A stretch of DNA of 64,000 nt from Marinobacter profundi (GCF_002744715.1 NZ_KZ319368.1:62001-126000); one strand, 5' to 3'. Counted from the stretch's first letter, positions 1 through 13,053 are shown. Notes: a model not told the origin generated them from the letters alone. Made by a program: numbers and translations.

Positions 1-654
1 AAGTCCCGCGTGGAAGAGTTCGCCGCAGGCTGGGACAGCAAGCTTGTGCTGCCTTGCGACGTTGCCAGCGACGAAGAGATTGATGCGGTATTCGCAGAAC
101 TGGCCAAGCACTGGGACAAGGTTGATATCATTGTTCACGCCGTCGGTTTTGCCCCTGCTCACGAGCTGGATGGCAATTACGTGGACGTTACTACCCGTGA
201 TGGCTTCCGTATCGCCCACGACATCAGCTCCTACAGCTTCGTGGCGCTGGCCAAAGGCGCCCGGAACATGCTGCACGAAGGCAGCTCACTGCTGACCCTG
301 AGCTACCTGGGTGCCGAGCGGGTACTGCAGAATTACAACGTGATGGGCCTCGCCAAGGCGTCGCTGGAAGCCAACGTACGCTACATGGCCGCCAGCCTGG
401 GTCGTGACGGCATCCGCGTCAACGGTATTTCCGCAGGGCCGATCAAGACCCTCGCCGCCTCCGGCATCAAGCATTTCCGCCGTATGCTGGCCGAGAACGC
501 CAAGCAGGCGCCGCTGCGTCGCAACGTAACCCAAAAGGAAGTCGGTAATGCGGCAGCCTTCCTGGGCTCTGACCTGTCCAGCGGGATTACCGGGGAAATC
601 ATGTACGTCGACGGTGGTTTCAACATCACCGGCATGAGCGAACTCGACGCCTGA
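1..654 (+). CDS. fabI: Enoyl-[acyl-carrier-protein] reductase (NADH), 5' truncated by window edge
   Basis: This is the last step of the fatty-acid elongation cycle, the NADH-dependent reduction of enoyl-ACP in the cytoplasm. The frame is open from base 1, so the start lies outside the window. About 217 residues remain of roughly 260; the N-terminal glycine-rich NAD-binding part is missing. The FabI-type Tyr-X6-Lys pair is present as YNVMGLAK (Tyr codon at 334, Lys codon at 355), followed by the substrate-loop region around [13 protein letters not shown] and a C-terminal [12 protein letters not shown]. This is an atypical short-chain dehydrogenase, and these motifs separate it from FabG. A clear terminator follows. 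Identification is firm; only the start is unknown. Confidence 0.95.
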   Translation, partial: KSRVEEFAAGWDSKLVLPCDVASDEEIDAVFAELAKHWDKVDIIVHAVGFAPAHELDGNYVDVTTRDGFRIAHDISSYSFVALAKGARNMLHEGSSLLTLSYLGAERVLQNYNVMGLAKASLEANVRYMAASLGRDGIRVNGISAGPIKTLAASGIKHFRRMLAENAKQAPLRRNVTQKEVGNAAAFLGSDLSSGITGEIMYVDGGFNITGMSELDA

Positions 655-671
655 ACCTGCCGGGAAACCGA

Positions 672-699
672 ACGCCAGCCTGACCGGGCTGGCGTTTTT
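672..699 (+). terminator. Rho-independent terminator after fabI
   Basis: A perfect 9-bp stem (672-680 with 687-695) with a 6-nt loop is followed by a run of T. It lies 17 bases after the fabI stop and is oriented to end fabI transcription. Confidence 0.85.
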
Positions 700-870
700 G
701 TTTGGCCCGGCGGCGCTTGCCGTTGCATTGCAAAGGCCTGACAAATGGAGCAGTATTACCAACCGGCCCGGCGCGCAGCTTCGTCCGGCCGCTCATCTAC
801 ACCGCTTTGAGACTGCTGCGGATTACCCGCCAATGTCTCGGGAAAGAACAGAATCGGGGATTACAAACGC

Positions 871-1944
871 ATGTCCGGCACCAAGCTCGAAGACGTCAAT
901 GTGGCCAGTCAGGAAACATTGATCACACCTGAGGCCCTGAAGCGCGAACTGCCGCTTTCAGACCTCGCGGCAAAGACCGTTGCGGAAGGCCGTCAGGCCA
1001 TCTATGACATCATGGACGGCAAGGATCACCGGCTGTTCCTGGTAGTAGGCCCCTGCTCCATCCACGACGTCAAGGCCGCCCACGAGTACGCTGAAAAGCT
1101 GAAGGCTCTCGCTGACGAAGTCAGCGACACCCTGCTCATCGTGATGAGGGTCTACTTCGAGAAGCCACGGACGACAGTTGGCTGGAAAGGTCTGATCAAT
1201 GACCCGCACCTGGACGATACCTTTGATATCGAGAAAGGCCTGCACATTGGCCGCCGCCTGCTGCTGGACATTGCCGAGCTTGGCCTGCCCACCGCCACTG
1301 AGGCGCTGGACCCGATTTCTCCGCAATACCTGCAGGACTCCATTGCCTGGTCCGCCATCGGTGCCCGCACCACCGAATCCCAGACTCACCGGGAACTGGC
1401 CAGCGGCCTCTCGATGGCGATCGGGTTCAAAAACGGTACGGACGGCAGCCTCGATGTAGCCGTCAATGCCATGAAATCGGTGTCGAGCCCTCACAGCTTC
1501 CTTGGCCTCGACCAGCAGGGCCAGGTCGCGATTATCCGGACCCGCGGCAATGCCTACGGCCACGTGGTGCTGCGTGGTGGTGGCGGAAAACCGAATTACG
1601 ACTCGGTCAGCGTTGCCCTGTGTGAGCAGGCGCTGGATAAGGCAGGCCTGCGCAAGTCCATCATGGTGGATTGCAGCCACGCCAACTCCAACAAGGATCC
1701 CGGGCTCCAGCCTCTGGTGATGCAGGATGTAACCCACCAGATCCTGGAAGGCAACCAGTCGATCCAGAGTCTGATGATTGAAAGTAACCTGAACTGGGGC
1801 AATCAGGGCATTCCGGAGAACCTGGCCGACCTGAAATACGGCGTCTCCATTACCGACGCCTGCATTGACTGGCCGACCACCGAAAAAGCCATTCGCGAGA
1901 TGCGGGATAAACTGAAAGACGTACTGCCCAAGCGAATCGCCTGA
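871..1944 (+). CDS. aroG: 3-deoxy-7-phosphoheptulonate synthase (DAHP synthase, class I)
   Basis: It condenses phosphoenolpyruvate and erythrose 4-phosphate, the first committed step of the shikimate pathway. The 357-residue length is normal for the class I, AroFGH-type enzymes. Family motifs are in order: GPCSIHD near residue 60, PRTTVGWKGLINDP near 99, IGARTTESQTHRE near 162, GFKNGTDG near 186, and the metal-site stretch VDCSHANSNKD. Which feedback isoform it is (Phe, Tyr or Trp) cannot be told by eye, so the symbol is provisional. The ATG at 871 is preceded by GGGG about 12 bases upstream, a mediocre ribosome site. The gene stands alone, convergent with cobA. Confidence 0.93.
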   Translation: MSGTKLEDVNVASQETLITPEALKRELPLSDLAAKTVAEGRQAIYDIMDGKDHRLFLVVGPCSIHDVKAAHEYAEKLKALADEVSDTLLIVMRVYFEKPRTTVGWKGLINDPHLDDTFDIEKGLHIGRRLLLDIAELGLPTATEALDPISPQYLQDSIAWSAIGARTTESQTHRELASGLSMAIGFKNGTDGSLDVAVNAMKSVSSPHSFLGLDQQGQVAIIRTRGNAYGHVVLRGGGGKPNYDSVSVALCEQALDKAGLRKSIMVDCSHANSNKDPGLQPLVMQDVTHQILEGNQSIQSLMIESNLNWGNQGIPENLADLKYGVSITDACIDWPTTEKAIREMRDKLKDVLPKRIA

Positions 1945-1973
1945 CGCTCAGGCAGCCTACCGGATCGGCGCGC

Positions 1974-4195
<2,222 letters not shown>

Positions 4196-5554
4196 TCAGT
4201 CAGAGGAAGGAGAGTCGCCGGGATAGCGCCGCCGCTCACTGGATGCATTGCGGGCATCGAGCCGTTCACGTTTCTCGGCCAGCTTGATTTCCAGGCCACG
4301 TGGCACCGGCCGGTAATAGCGGCGCTGGTGTATCGGTTCCGGAAGGTAGTTTTCGCCGGCGGCGAAGGCCTCCGGTTCGTCATGGGCGTAGCGGTATTCA
4401 TCGCCGTGGCCAAGGCTTTTCAGCAGCTTGGTGGGGGCATTGCGCAGATGCACCGGAACCTCGTAGTCAGGATCCTGGCGAATATCTGCCATGCACTGGT
4501 TGAACGCCTGGTAGACTGCATTGCTCTTGGGGGCCATCGCCAGGTAGGTCACCGCCTGGGCCAGCGCCAGCTCGCCTTCCGGCGAACCCAGCCGTTCCTG
4601 GGCGTCCCAGGCGTCCAGTGATAACTGAAGCGCCCTTGGGTCTGCATTGCCGATGTCCTCGCTGGCGATACGAACCAGTCGACGAGCTACGTAGAGCGGG
4701 TCTGCTCCACCATCGAGCATCCGGCACAGCCAGTACAGCGAACCATCCGGATCCGACCCCCTGACCGACTTGTGCAACGCGGAGATCTGGTCATAAAACA
4801 CCTCCCCGCCCTTATCGAACCGCCGCAGGCTGGCCTGTAAAACCTGCTCAAGATGCCGCTCGGTTACTCGCGGCTGACCGGTTTCGTCAGGTTCCGCCAG
4901 GTCAGCACCCACTTCCAGGATATTCAGGGCGCGGCGAGCATCGCCGCCGCTGGCGGCCGCCATAACGGCAAGCACCTCATCGGATACCGCAACCCGGCCG
5001 GCCAGCCCCTCGGGCGCGGTCAAAGCGCGGTGGAGCAGGCTGGAGACTTCCTCCTCGGTCAGATTCTTGAGGACGTATACCCGGGTGCGGGACAACAGCG
5101 CACTGTTGAGCTCGAAGGAGGGATTTTCGGTGGTGGCGCCAATAAAGATAAAGGTGCCGTCCTCGATATGAGGCAGAAAAGCATCTTGCTGGCTCTTGTT
5201 GAAGCGGTGGACCTCATCGACAAACAGCAGGGTATCGCGGCCCTCGGACTGCTTACGGTACTTCGCCCGCTCCACCACCGCACGGATGTCCTTGACGCCG
5301 CTCAGCACCGCAGAAACCGTCTCGAAGGTCAGCTCACTCAGGTTGGCCAGCAGGCGGGCAAAGGTGGTCTTGCCAACCCCAGGCGGCCCCCAGAGAATCA
5401 TCGAATGCAGTTGTCCCTGCTCCACCGCGCGCCGCAGTGGCTTACCGTCACCCAGCAAGTGGGTCTGGCCAACATACTCGTCGAGGGATTTCGGCCGCAT
5501 CCTTGCGGCCAGGGGTGCAAATCCCCGATCGTCACCGAACAGGGAGTCCTGCAT
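4196..5554 (-). CDS. rarA: Replication-associated recombination protein A (AAA+ ATPase, MgsA/RarA)
   Basis: This clamp-loader-like AAA+ ATPase acts at stalled replication forks. The protein is 452 residues, normal for the family. The Walker A box is GPPGVGKTT at residues 56-64, Walker B is LLFVDEVHRF near 115, sensor 1 is IGATTENPSFE, and SRTRVYVLKNL follows. The C-terminal tetramerisation region contains VPVHLRNAPTKLLKSLG and the family-typical tail RYYRPVPRGLEIKL. The start is fixed by a one-base overlap with the lolA stop (TGATG), a normal coupling arrangement. Confidence 0.96.
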   Translation of the reverse strand: MQDSLFGDDRGFAPLAARMRPKSLDEYVGQTHLLGDGKPLRRAVEQGQLHSMILWGPPGVGKTTFARLLANLSELTFETVSAVLSGVKDIRAVVERAKYRKQSEGRDTLLFVDEVHRFNKSQQDAFLPHIEDGTFIFIGATTENPSFELNSALLSRTRVYVLKNLTEEEVSSLLHRALTAPEGLAGRVAVSDEVLAVMAAASGGDARRALNILEVGADLAEPDETGQPRVTERHLEQVLQASLRRFDKGGEVFYDQISALHKSVRGSDPDGSLYWLCRMLDGGADPLYVARRLVRIASEDIGNADPRALQLSLDAWDAQERLGSPEGELALAQAVTYLAMAPKSNAVYQAFNQCMADIRQDPDYEVPVHLRNAPTKLLKSLGHGDEYRYAHDEPEAFAAGENYLPEPIHQRRYYRPVPRGLEIKLAEKRERLDARNASSERRRYPGDSPSSD

Positions 5555-6201
5555 CAGGCACCGTCCCGGATGACATCAACGCCCTCCGGATACTCCAGGG
5601 TGAAGGCGTTGTTGGCGACCGCCTGGTTCAGGCGAATGTTGTGGAAGCTCAGAATGCTTTGCTGCGCCAGCGAGTCCGCCATGCGCATTTCCTGGAGCTC
5701 ACCCTTGAAAAAGGTCAGCCGCAGGGAAACAAAGAGCGAATCCGGGTTTCTGGGTTTCAGGGTGTACTCTTCCGAACTCTCGCCGAGCTTGCGGTAGCTG
5801 ACCTCATAGGTGTCCGCCAGATTGTCCACCTCACCGCTAAGCAGCAGCGCCGGCGTTGACGATACCCGCTCGTCAAGATTGTGGATGGTTACCTGCTCCA
5901 GGTCCGGGTCGTAGACCGAGACTGTGTCGCCGTCACTAACGATGAACTGGTTGAGCGGTTCGCTGGCTTCCCAGTAAAACAGCCCGGGACGCTTTGCCTT
6001 GAGGGCACCACGGGTTTCCTGCACCTTGCTGCCATCTTCGTTAACCACAATCTGGATGAAGTCGGCCTGGTAGGTTTCGTAGCCCTTGAGGGTACGAGCC
6101 AGTTGAGCAGCGGCCTCCCCATTGGCCTGGGCGACGACGGTCAGGCTGTTGAGCATGGCCAGGCCAGCGATCAGGAAAACTGCAATTCGCTTGAATGACA
6201 T
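5554..6201 (-). CDS. lolA: Outer-membrane lipoprotein carrier protein
   Basis: This periplasmic chaperone takes lipoproteins from the LolCDE complex to LolB at the outer membrane. With the start at MSFKRIAVFLIAG the protein is 215 residues with a Sec signal peptide, probably cut after about residue 26 (VVAQA). The mature part carries the family pattern: TLKGYETYQADFIQIV, TRGALKAKRPGLFYWEASEP, then DVYDP-like SVYDPDLEQVTIHNLDER and a C-terminal SFHNIRLNQAV with FTLEYPEGVDVI. An in-frame extension upstream lacks signal-peptide character and was rejected. It sits between ftsK and rarA, as in Pseudomonas. Confidence 0.95.
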   Translation of the reverse strand: MSFKRIAVFLIAGLAMLNSLTVVAQANGEAAAQLARTLKGYETYQADFIQIVVNEDGSKVQETRGALKAKRPGLFYWEASEPLNQFIVSDGDTVSVYDPDLEQVTIHNLDERVSSTPALLLSGEVDNLADTYEVSYRKLGESSEEYTLKPRNPDSLFVSLRLTFFKGELQEMRMADSLAQQSILSFHNIRLNQAVANNAFTLEYPEGVDVIRDGA

Positions 6202-6214
6202 AGGTTCGAAGCTC

Positions 6215-8845
6215 CTAGTCTCTCGGAGGTGGTGGTGCAAGCACTTCCCTTGCACCATTATGACCGGCCGGACTGACCACACCGGAGGCTTCCATCGCAT
6301 CCACCAGGTTGGCCGCACGGTTATAACCGATCTTGAATTTTCGCTGCACGGAAGAAATGGACACCCGCCTCCCTTCGGTCACGAAGGCAACGGCTTCATC
6401 ATACAAGGCGTCCCCTTCGCTGTCCCCGCCCCCTTCGGACAGAGTCGGCACCCCGGGAAGACTCTCCCCTTCGGCACCGTTAAGCACATCGTCCACGTAT
6501 TCGGGCTCGCCACGTTCCCGCCAGGCACTGACCACCCGGTGAACTTCGTCATCATCGACAAAAGCACCATGGACCCGAACCGGCAAACCCGAACCCGGCG
6601 GCAGATAGAGCATATCGCCATGCCCCAGCAACTGCTCCGCGCCACCCTGATCCAGCACCGTCCGCGAATCAATCTTGGAGGACACCTGGAACGACATCCG
6701 GGTCGGTATATTGGCCTTGATCAGACCAGTGATCACATCCACCGATGGCCGCTGGGTTGCCAGAATCAGGTGAATACCGGCAGCCCGGGCCTTCTGGGCA
6801 ATTCGCGCAATCAGTTCCTCGACCTTCTTGCCGACAATCATCATCATGTCGGCAAATTCGTCGATTACCACCACGATGAAGGGAAGTGTTCCCAGTTCCG
6901 GACGCTCCTGCTCGTCGTTGGCCAGGTATTCGTCCGGTTTCCACAACGGATCCAGCAATGGCTCCCCGGCCTCGAGCGCGTCCTTAACCTTCCGGTTATA
7001 ACCAGCAATATTACGCACCCCGAGACTCGCCATCAGCCGGTAGCGGCGCTCCATCTCGGCAACGCACCAGCGCAAGGCATTGGCAGCCTCTTTCATGTCG
7101 GTAACTACTGGTGCCAGCAAATGGGGAATACCGTCGTAGATGCTCAGTTCAAGCATCTTGGGGTCAACCATGATGAAACGCACTTCCTCGGGCGTGGCCT
7201 TGAGCAACATGCTCAACAGCATGGCGTTGACGCCGACCGATTTACCGGATCCGGTGGTACCGGCAACCAGCAGGTGCGGCATCTTGGCGAGGTTAGCCAC
7301 CATCGGATTGCCCCCGATGTCATTACCCAGGGCCAGGGTCAGCGGCGAACTGGACTCCTCGAACACCCGGGCGCCAAGCACTTCGCTGAGCCGTACAATC
7401 TCCCGCTCCTCGTTGGGGATCTCGATACCGACCACCGACTTGCCGGGGATCACCTCCACGACACGAACACTCAGCACCGCCAGGGAGCGGGCCAGATCCT
7501 TGGCAAGGTTGGATATCTTGCTGACCTTGACGCCGGCGGCAGGCTTGATTTCAAAGCGCGTGATCACCGGGCCGGGATTGACCTCCACCACTTCCACGGA
7601 GACGCCAAAGTCCGCGAGCTTTTCCTCAAGCAACCGCGACATGTGTTCCAGGGATTCTTCGGAGTAACCTTTTTCCTTATGCTCCTCCGGCGGATCCAGC
7701 AGGGAAATTGGCGGAATCGGGCTTTCCACATCTTCCAGCAGCGAGCCCTGGCCATTGCCCGCTTTCGCGGAGCGGGCATTTTCATCCCGCTTGAAGGGCG
7801 AGATCTTCACCGACTTGGGCGGCGGCGCCACCGGCTCGGGGGTGACCCGGGCACCATTCACCGGGCGCCCGGAAGGCGCTGCTTCGGCCACGTCCCGGGA
7901 CGAGAAACTTTCCAGTCGGGCGGGCTCATCATCCCGCGTGGGTACCACGCCATCAAAACCGGGCTCAATCCGCTCACGGGTCCCGGCGGGTTGTTTCACA
8001 GCCTTGCCTGAAGGTACCTTTGCCACGCTCTGCGACTTACCCGCAAAGCCTGGAATACGTCGCCACCACGGGCTACGAGCCGGCGTTTCGGCAATCGCAT
8101 CACGAACCACCGGCGGCTCAGGCCGCGACGGGCGGGCGGGCTTTTCAGCGCGAGACAGGGCCTCCGGGACTGACCCGGACGCAGGCTTTGGCTGGCGCTC
8201 AGGTTTCGGTTGCCATAACCGCCGGCAGGCCTGCCCTGCCCTCAGGGTCAGGCCGCCAACCTGATCCATGAGGCGGAACCAGGACAGCCCTACGGTCACC
8301 GTGAGAGCAAACAGGAAGATGGCCACCAGCAACAACGTGGTCGCCGGCAGGTTAAAGAAACGCACCATGGCCGAAGACACGGCGGCCCCCAGCACACCAC
8401 CGGAAGACATCGACAGACCGAACAGGGAATACAGGGACAGCAGACTGGCCGCCGACAACAGAATCAGCAGGAAGCCACCGAAGCGGACCATGAACAGGGG
8501 CCAGTGCAGGTCGAGGGACTCGTTGCGGCGGCGGATCAGCATGATCGCGTAACCGGCCACCATGACCGGAAAAAGAAAGGCGACATGCCCAAAGAAGTCC
8601 ATCATCAGGCTCGCCAGCCAGGCACCGCTGCGTCCGGCAGAGTTGGACACCCGGGTGTCATGGCCAATGCTGGCCCAGCCGGGATCTGAGGCGCTGAAAG
8701 TGACCAGCGCCATTGCCAGGTAGATGGCGAGTACAATCAGCGCGATAACAGCACCTTCCCTCGCGCCCTGGCTGACGAGGCGCCGGAAACGTTTCTGTTT
8801 CTCGGTCAGTTCCGTGGCATTTTTCGCTTTTTTGGACTCAGCCAT
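6215..8845 (-). CDS. ftsK: DNA translocase FtsK
   Basis: This hexameric DNA pump at the septum drives dif recombination and chromosome dimer resolution. The protein is 876 residues: an N-terminal membrane domain of about four to five helices (to about residue 190), a Pro/Arg-rich low-complexity linker (about 200-380), then the RecA-like motor with Walker [11 protein letters not shown] near 530 and Walker [15 protein letters not shown] near 665. [12 protein letters not shown] and the C-terminal winged-helix gamma domain (about 800-870, with [21 protein letters not shown]), which reads KOPS sites, follow. The linker is shorter than in E. coli. It is first in the ftsK-lolA-rarA-serS-cobA run, with 13 bases to lolA. 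Confidence 0.97.
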   Translation of the reverse strand: MAESKKAKNATELTEKQKRFRRLVSQGAREGAVIALIVLAIYLAMALVTFSASDPGWASIGHDTRVSNSAGRSGAWLASLMMDFFGHVAFLFPVMVAGYAIMLIRRRNESLDLHWPLFMVRFGGFLLILLSAASLLSLYSLFGLSMSSGGVLGAAVSSAMVRFFNLPATTLLLVAIFLFALTVTVGLSWFRLMDQVGGLTLRAGQACRRLWQPKPERQPKPASGSVPEALSRAEKPARPSRPEPPVVRDAIAETPARSPWWRRIPGFAGKSQSVAKVPSGKAVKQPAGTRERIEPGFDGVVPTRDDEPARLESFSSRDVAEAAPSGRPVNGARVTPEPVAPPPKSVKISPFKRDENARSAKAGNGQGSLLEDVESPIPPISLLDPPEEHKEKGYSEESLEHMSRLLEEKLADFGVSVEVVEVNPGPVITRFEIKPAAGVKVSKISNLAKDLARSLAVLSVRVVEVIPGKSVVGIEIPNEEREIVRLSEVLGARVFEESSSPLTLALGNDIGGNPMVANLAKMPHLLVAGTTGSGKSVGVNAMLLSMLLKATPEEVRFIMVDPKMLELSIYDGIPHLLAPVVTDMKEAANALRWCVAEMERRYRLMASLGVRNIAGYNRKVKDALEAGEPLLDPLWKPDEYLANDEQERPELGTLPFIVVVIDEFADMMMIVGKKVEELIARIAQKARAAGIHLILATQRPSVDVITGLIKANIPTRMSFQVSSKIDSRTVLDQGGAEQLLGHGDMLYLPPGSGLPVRVHGAFVDDDEVHRVVSAWRERGEPEYVDDVLNGAEGESLPGVPTLSEGGGDSEGDALYDEAVAFVTEGRRVSISSVQRKFKIGYNRAANLVDAMEASGVVSPAGHNGAREVLAPPPPRD

Positions 8846-8889
8846 GAATGATCAGACGTTTCCGTTAAGTGTGTTGCTCGTATCTCGCA

Positions 8890-10110
8890 TTACTTCAGGG
8901 CTTCAATACCCCGAGCCAGATCTTTCTTCAGGTCATCCACCGCTTCAATGCCCACGGACACGCGGATCAGATTTTCGGTGATGCCTGCCTGCGCCTTGTC
9001 CTCCGGCGAGAGGCGGCCGTGGGTGGTCGTGGCCGGATGGGTGATGGTGGTTTTCACATCGCCCAGGTTGGCGGTAATCGAAATCATCCGGGTGGCATCG
9101 ATAAAGGCCCAGGCCTGCTCCCGACCACCCTTGACGCAGAAGGACAACACGCCGCCGAAACCCTTTTGCTGGCTTTTTGCCAGTTCGTGATGAGGATGCT
9201 CCGATAAACCAGCGTAGTACACCTCTTCAATCTCCGGCTGTTGTTGCAGCCATGCCGCCAACTCTAACGCATTCTCACAGTGTGCGCGCATACGAATTGG
9301 TAAGGTTTCCAGCCCCTTAAGAAACACCCAGGCATTGAAGGGACTCATCGTGGGGCCGGCGGAGCGCAGGAACCCGTAGATTTCCTCCAGTAACTTCTCC
9401 GGGCCAACGACCACTCCACCAACGCACCGACCCTGGCCATCCAGGTACTTGGTGGCGGAATGGACCACGATGTCTGCCCCCAGTTCCAGCGGACGCTGCA
9501 GGACCGGGGTGCAGAAACAGTTATCCACCACAAACAGTGCGCCAGCGGCTTTTGCGAGAGCAGCCAGGGCCCGCACATCAGCAACTTCACCCAGCGGATT
9601 CGAGGGCGTCTCGATGAACAGCATCCGCGTTTCCGGGCGCACGGCAGCCTGCCACTCATCCATGCGGGTCAGGCTGACAAAGCTGGTAGTGACACCAAAT
9701 TTCGCCATGTATTTCTGGAACAAGACGTTGGTGGTGCCGAACACGCCCCGGGAACAGACAACATGATCACCAGACTTCAGCAAGGCCATGCAGGTACTGA
9801 GAATAGCAGCCATTCCCGAGGCCGTGGCAACAGCCCGCTCGCCACCCTCCATCGCCGCGATCCGACCCTCGAATGCCTGCACGGTGGGATTGGTAAACCG
9901 GCTGTAGATGTTGCCCGGCTCATCCCCCCCGAACCGCGCCGCAGCCTGCGCCGCACTGCCGTAGACGAAACTCGAGGTGGGGAAGATCGGGTCACTGTGC
10001 TCCAGCTGACCGGTCCGGATCTGCCCTGCCCTCACCGCGAAGGTGTCAACTGACATACCTTCCAGGTCAGACTCGGGAATCATCAGATGTTCTTCGCGGC
10101 AATGTGTCAT
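8890..10110 (-). CDS. metZ: O-succinylhomoserine sulfhydrylase
   Basis: This is a PLP enzyme of direct sulfhydrylation, making homocysteine from O-succinylhomoserine and sulfide. The protein is 406 residues. Cys/Met-metabolism family motifs are seen: YSRFTNPTVQAFEGRIAAMEGG, ATASGMAAI, the PLP-lysine stretch VVHSATKYLDGQGR near residue 215, and SLGDVKT-like ANLGDVKTTITHPATTTH. Assignment to MetZ rather than MetB or MetC rests on the purF-metZ neighbourhood seen in Pseudomonas and on overall sequence flavour. The start at 10110 is supported by AAGGA 6 bases upstream; an internal ATG nine codons later is the alternative. Confidence 0.9.
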   Translation of the reverse strand: MTHCREEHLMIPESDLEGMSVDTFAVRAGQIRTGQLEHSDPIFPTSSFVYGSAAQAAARFGGDEPGNIYSRFTNPTVQAFEGRIAAMEGGERAVATASGMAAILSTCMALLKSGDHVVCSRGVFGTTNVLFQKYMAKFGVTTSFVSLTRMDEWQAAVRPETRMLFIETPSNPLGEVADVRALAALAKAAGALFVVDNCFCTPVLQRPLELGADIVVHSATKYLDGQGRCVGGVVVGPEKLLEEIYGFLRSAGPTMSPFNAWVFLKGLETLPIRMRAHCENALELAAWLQQQPEIEEVYYAGLSEHPHHELAKSQQKGFGGVLSFCVKGGREQAWAFIDATRMISITANLGDVKTTITHPATTTHGRLSPEDKAQAGITENLIRVSVGIEAVDDLKKDLARGIEALK

Positions 10111-10141
10111 GTCAGATCCTTACCAGGCTGGCAAAAGCAGT

Positions 10142-11659
10142 TCAGTCTTCGTCATTATGCAGGTCAATGATGCCGTTATCGGCGTTATCACCGGCCTCAA
10201 AGCGGCTCTCATCCTTGCGCAGGTCTTCCAGTTTCCGCAGATAGGCTTCATCCACATCCCCGGTAATGTAACTACCGTCGAACACGGAGCACTCCCACCC
10301 GTCGATATCCGGATTCACGTCACTGACACAGGTCACCAGGTCTTCCAGATCCTGGTAAATCAGCCAGTCTGCGCCAATCTGGTCACGGACGTCCTCAATG
10401 CTACGATCATGGGCGATCAGTTCGCTCGCCGATGGCATGTCGATACCATACACATTGGGGAAGCGCACGGGGGGCGCTGCGGAGGCAAAATAGACGTTGC
10501 GGGCGCCGGCATCCCTGGCCATCTGGACTATTTCCTTACAGGTGGTGCCCCGCACAATGGAGTCATCCACCAGCATCACATTCTTGCCGCGGAACTCCAG
10601 ATCGATGGGATTCAGCTTCTGGCGAACGGACTTCTTGCGCATCTTCTGGCCGGGCATGATGAACGTGCGACCGATGTAGCGGTTCTTGATAAAGCCTTCA
10701 CGGAACTTGACGCCAAGGCGATGCGCCATCTGCAGGGCTGAGGTACGGCTGGTATCGGGGATCGGCATGACGACGTCGATATCGTGGTCCGGGCGTTCCT
10801 TCAGAATCTTGTCAGCCAGGGTCTCGCCCATGCGCAGACGGGCTTTGTAGACGGACACCTTGTCGATAATGGAGTCGGGGCGGGCGAAATAGACGTGCTC
10901 GAAGATACATGGCACCAGCTTCGGATTCTCGGCGCATTGCTGGGTGTACAGGGTGCCGTCGGTTTCAATGTAAACCGCTTCGCCTGGCGCGATGTCCCGC
11001 ACCATTTTGAAGCCGGCCGCACTCAGTGCCACACTCTCGGAGGCAATCATGTACTCGGTGCCCTCCTCGGTTTCCCGCACGCCGTAGCACGCCGGACGGA
11101 TGCCATTCGGGTCCCGGAAGCCGACAATGCCATAGCCGGTCACCATGGCGATAACGGCGTAAGCACCTCGGCAGCGTTGGTGAACCGCACTGACCGCGGC
11201 AAAAATCTCGTCCTTGGTGGGGTCCAGCTTGCCCAGCTTCTGCAGTTCGTGAGCGAAGACGTTCAGCAGCACTTCCGAGTCGGAGTTGGTATTGATATGG
11301 CGCAGGTCGGTGCGGAACAGGTCCCGGCTCAGGTCGTCCGCATTGGTCAGGTTGCCGTTGTGGGCCAGGGTAATGCCGTAAGGACTGTTGACATAGAACG
11401 GCTGTGCCTCGGCCGAGCTTGAGCTGCCAGCGGTCGGATAACGAACATGGCCGATACCTACGTTACCGACCAGACGGCGCATGTGACGGGTGCGGAAGAC
11501 ATCCCGGACCAGCCCGTTATCCTTGCGAAGGTAAAAACGGTCGTCCTGGAACGTGACGATACCCGCAGCATCCTGGCCACGGTGCTGCAGGACGGTCAAG
11601 GCGTCATAAAGCAGCTGGTTCACGTTAGATGTACTGACTATACCGACAATGCCACACAT
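10142..11659 (-). CDS. purF: Amidophosphoribosyltransferase
   Basis: This is the first step of purine synthesis: it uses glutamine to turn PRPP into phosphoribosylamine. The protein is 505 residues, the same as the E. coli enzyme. It begins MCGIVGIV, giving the N-terminal nucleophile Cys2 of the Ntn glutaminase domain after Met removal. The glutaminase half shows [18 protein letters not shown] and LAHNGNLTN. The C-terminal PRTase half shows the PRPP loop [18 protein letters not shown] near 360-377. It lies between cvpA and metZ, the classical cvpA-purF pair. Confidence 0.97.
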   Translation of the reverse strand: MCGIVGIVSTSNVNQLLYDALTVLQHRGQDAAGIVTFQDDRFYLRKDNGLVRDVFRTRHMRRLVGNVGIGHVRYPTAGSSSSAEAQPFYVNSPYGITLAHNGNLTNADDLSRDLFRTDLRHINTNSDSEVLLNVFAHELQKLGKLDPTKDEIFAAVSAVHQRCRGAYAVIAMVTGYGIVGFRDPNGIRPACYGVRETEEGTEYMIASESVALSAAGFKMVRDIAPGEAVYIETDGTLYTQQCAENPKLVPCIFEHVYFARPDSIIDKVSVYKARLRMGETLADKILKERPDHDIDVVMPIPDTSRTSALQMAHRLGVKFREGFIKNRYIGRTFIMPGQKMRKKSVRQKLNPIDLEFRGKNVMLVDDSIVRGTTCKEIVQMARDAGARNVYFASAAPPVRFPNVYGIDMPSASELIAHDRSIEDVRDQIGADWLIYQDLEDLVTCVSDVNPDIDGWECSVFDGSYITGDVDEAYLRKLEDLRKDESRFEAGDNADNGIIDLHNDED

Positions 11660-11694
11660 GGATACGGTGATCTCCGAAGTGTTAAAACTGAATG

Positions 11695-12276
11695 TTAGCG
11701 ACTCGCTGGCGCGGACTCCACGCTGCTTTCCTGGGCTTCGGCCTGCTCCCTGACCTGTTGCGGGTCCCCGGCTCCCGGCGGCGAACCCAGAAAACGGGCA
11801 AATTCATCGCCGAAGGTCCTCCGGGACCAGTCCTCGACCACCGCCAGACGATCAATCATTACCGACGTTCGCCACCAGGTGTCGTCGGCCAGCGGGGTGT
11901 AACGGGTAAACGCGATCGCTACGATCACCACTACCACACCTCGCAGCAGGCCGAAAGCCATCCCGAGCACCCGATCGGTGGCGGTCAGCCCGGTTGCCCT
12001 GACCAGGTGACCAATCATGTTATTGATTATCGCACCAACAATGAGGGTCCCGAAAAAAAGAATCGCAAACGCGGCGATCAGCCGAACCAACGGCGTCTCC
12101 ACGCTTTGCTCCAATAATGTCTGCATCTGGGGATGAAAAGTGCGCGCCAGGATGAAGGCCGCAACCCAGGTAACCAGTGACAGGGCTTCCTTGACGAACC
12201 CGCGCTTCAGGCTGATAAGAGTTGAAACGGCGATCAGGGTTATGATGACCCAGTCAATCCAGATCAGCGCATCCAT
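11695..12276 (-). CDS. cvpA: CvpA family inner-membrane protein
   Basis: This inner-membrane protein is needed for colicin V production and linked to envelope stress tolerance in E. coli; its molecular role is not settled. The protein is 193 residues with about four hydrophobic helices. The first starts at [18 protein letters not shown] and is followed by the family signature [18 protein letters not shown] later motif, [16 protein letters not shown], is also typical. The C-terminal 40 residues are polar and poorly conserved. It is 35 bases upstream of purF and probably cotranscribed. Confidence 0.92.
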   Translation of the reverse strand: MDALIWIDWVIITLIAVSTLISLKRGFVKEALSLVTWVAAFILARTFHPQMQTLLEQSVETPLVRLIAAFAILFFGTLIVGAIINNMIGHLVRATGLTATDRVLGMAFGLLRGVVVVIVAIAFTRYTPLADDTWWRTSVMIDRLAVVEDWSRRTFGDEFARFLGSPPGAGDPQQVREQAEAQESSVESAPASR

Positions 12277-12359
12277 GGGTGGCCCGGTGTTAAAAAAGGA
12301 AGCGCGAATTCTAGCAGGAATCCGCCTTACACCAAACCGCTAAACCGCCTGATATGTAA

Positions 12360-12379
12360 ATTTGCGGAGCCCCGCAAAT
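12360..12379 (-). terminator. Hairpin at the end of the SPOR gene
   Basis: An 8-bp stem (12360-12367 with 12372-12379) with a 4-nt loop overlaps the TGA of the SPOR gene and, read on the minus strand, is followed by a short TTTACAT. It could attenuate transcription into cvpA-purF rather than stop it fully. Confidence 0.45.
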
Positions 12380-13053
12380 CACTTGTCACCGGAGGTGACC
12401 AGGCTGTTCAACCCGAAAGCCTTGTCGAGTACCTGCTTGGCTCGCTCGGCCTCTGCCTTCTCGGCAAAGGGGCCGCTGAACACCCGAACGAGGGTCTGTT
12501 CGCCACGCACCACCTCCTGAAGGTGGGAATTGTAGCCGCGCTCCCGAACGTCATCGCGCAGCCGACGGGCATTGTCAGCATTACCGAAGCTGCCCAACTG
12601 CACCACCCAGGCTCCCGCCAGGGACCGGGTGTATTCCGCCGAAGCGGTGCTCTCAGCAGGTGCGGGTGTGGAAGACGGAGGGGTACTCTCCTGTGTCCGG
12701 GGCTGCTCACGGGGCGCCGGTTCGGGCTTCGGGGCGGCAGGCTCTGCAGCGGCTGCCGGCTGCTCGATGGCGGGCGCGGCTTCACCCTGCATCGCAGGGG
12801 CCACCTCAGTTGCGGGATCGGGCTGTTCCAGTACCGGCGCTGAACCGCCGGCGGACTCCTCGATGTGGTAGGACGGTGCCTCAATACTCACCGGTTCCGG
12901 TGCTTCAACTTCCGGGAACGGCGGCTCCTCAGGCAGCTTGATAGTGGTGGAGGTCCGCTCGGAATGAGGTTCATCAAACAACATTGGAACAAAGATTACA
13001 GCCAGCGAAACCAGCACCAGCGCACCAATTACCCTTTGTTTGAGTCCATCCAC
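12379..13053 (-). CDS. SPOR domain-containing membrane protein (DedD-like)
   Basis: This is a probable septal-peptidoglycan-binding protein of the inner membrane. The protein is 224 residues: a short cytoplasmic stub, one membrane helix (about 7-25, VIGALVLVSLAVIFVPMLF), a long Pro/Ala/Glu-rich periplasmic linker (about 30-140), and a C-terminal SPOR domain (about 148-222) beginning WVVQLGSFGNADNARRLRD. The start is GTG at 13053, preceded by a G-rich stretch; the nearby ATG at 13049 is out of frame. It lies between folC and cvpA, as the SPOR gene does in Pseudomonas, and resembles DedD in layout. Confidence 0.9.
   Translation of the reverse strand: MDGLKQRVIGALVLVSLAVIFVPMLFDEPHSERTSTTIKLPEEPPFPEVEAPEPVSIEAPSYHIEESAGGSAPVLEQPDPATEVAPAMQGEAAPAIEQPAAAAEPAAPKPEPAPREQPRTQESTPPSSTPAPAESTASAEYTRSLAGAWVVQLGSFGNADNARRLRDDVRERGYNSHLQEVVRGEQTLVRVFSGPFAEKAEAERAKQVLDKAFGLNSLVTSGDK

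Noticed and set aside
6122-8011. 629-codon plus-strand open frame opposite ftsK
   Set aside because: It is the reverse-strand shadow of the ftsK motor domain; its His/Arg/Gly-rich translation shows no domain.
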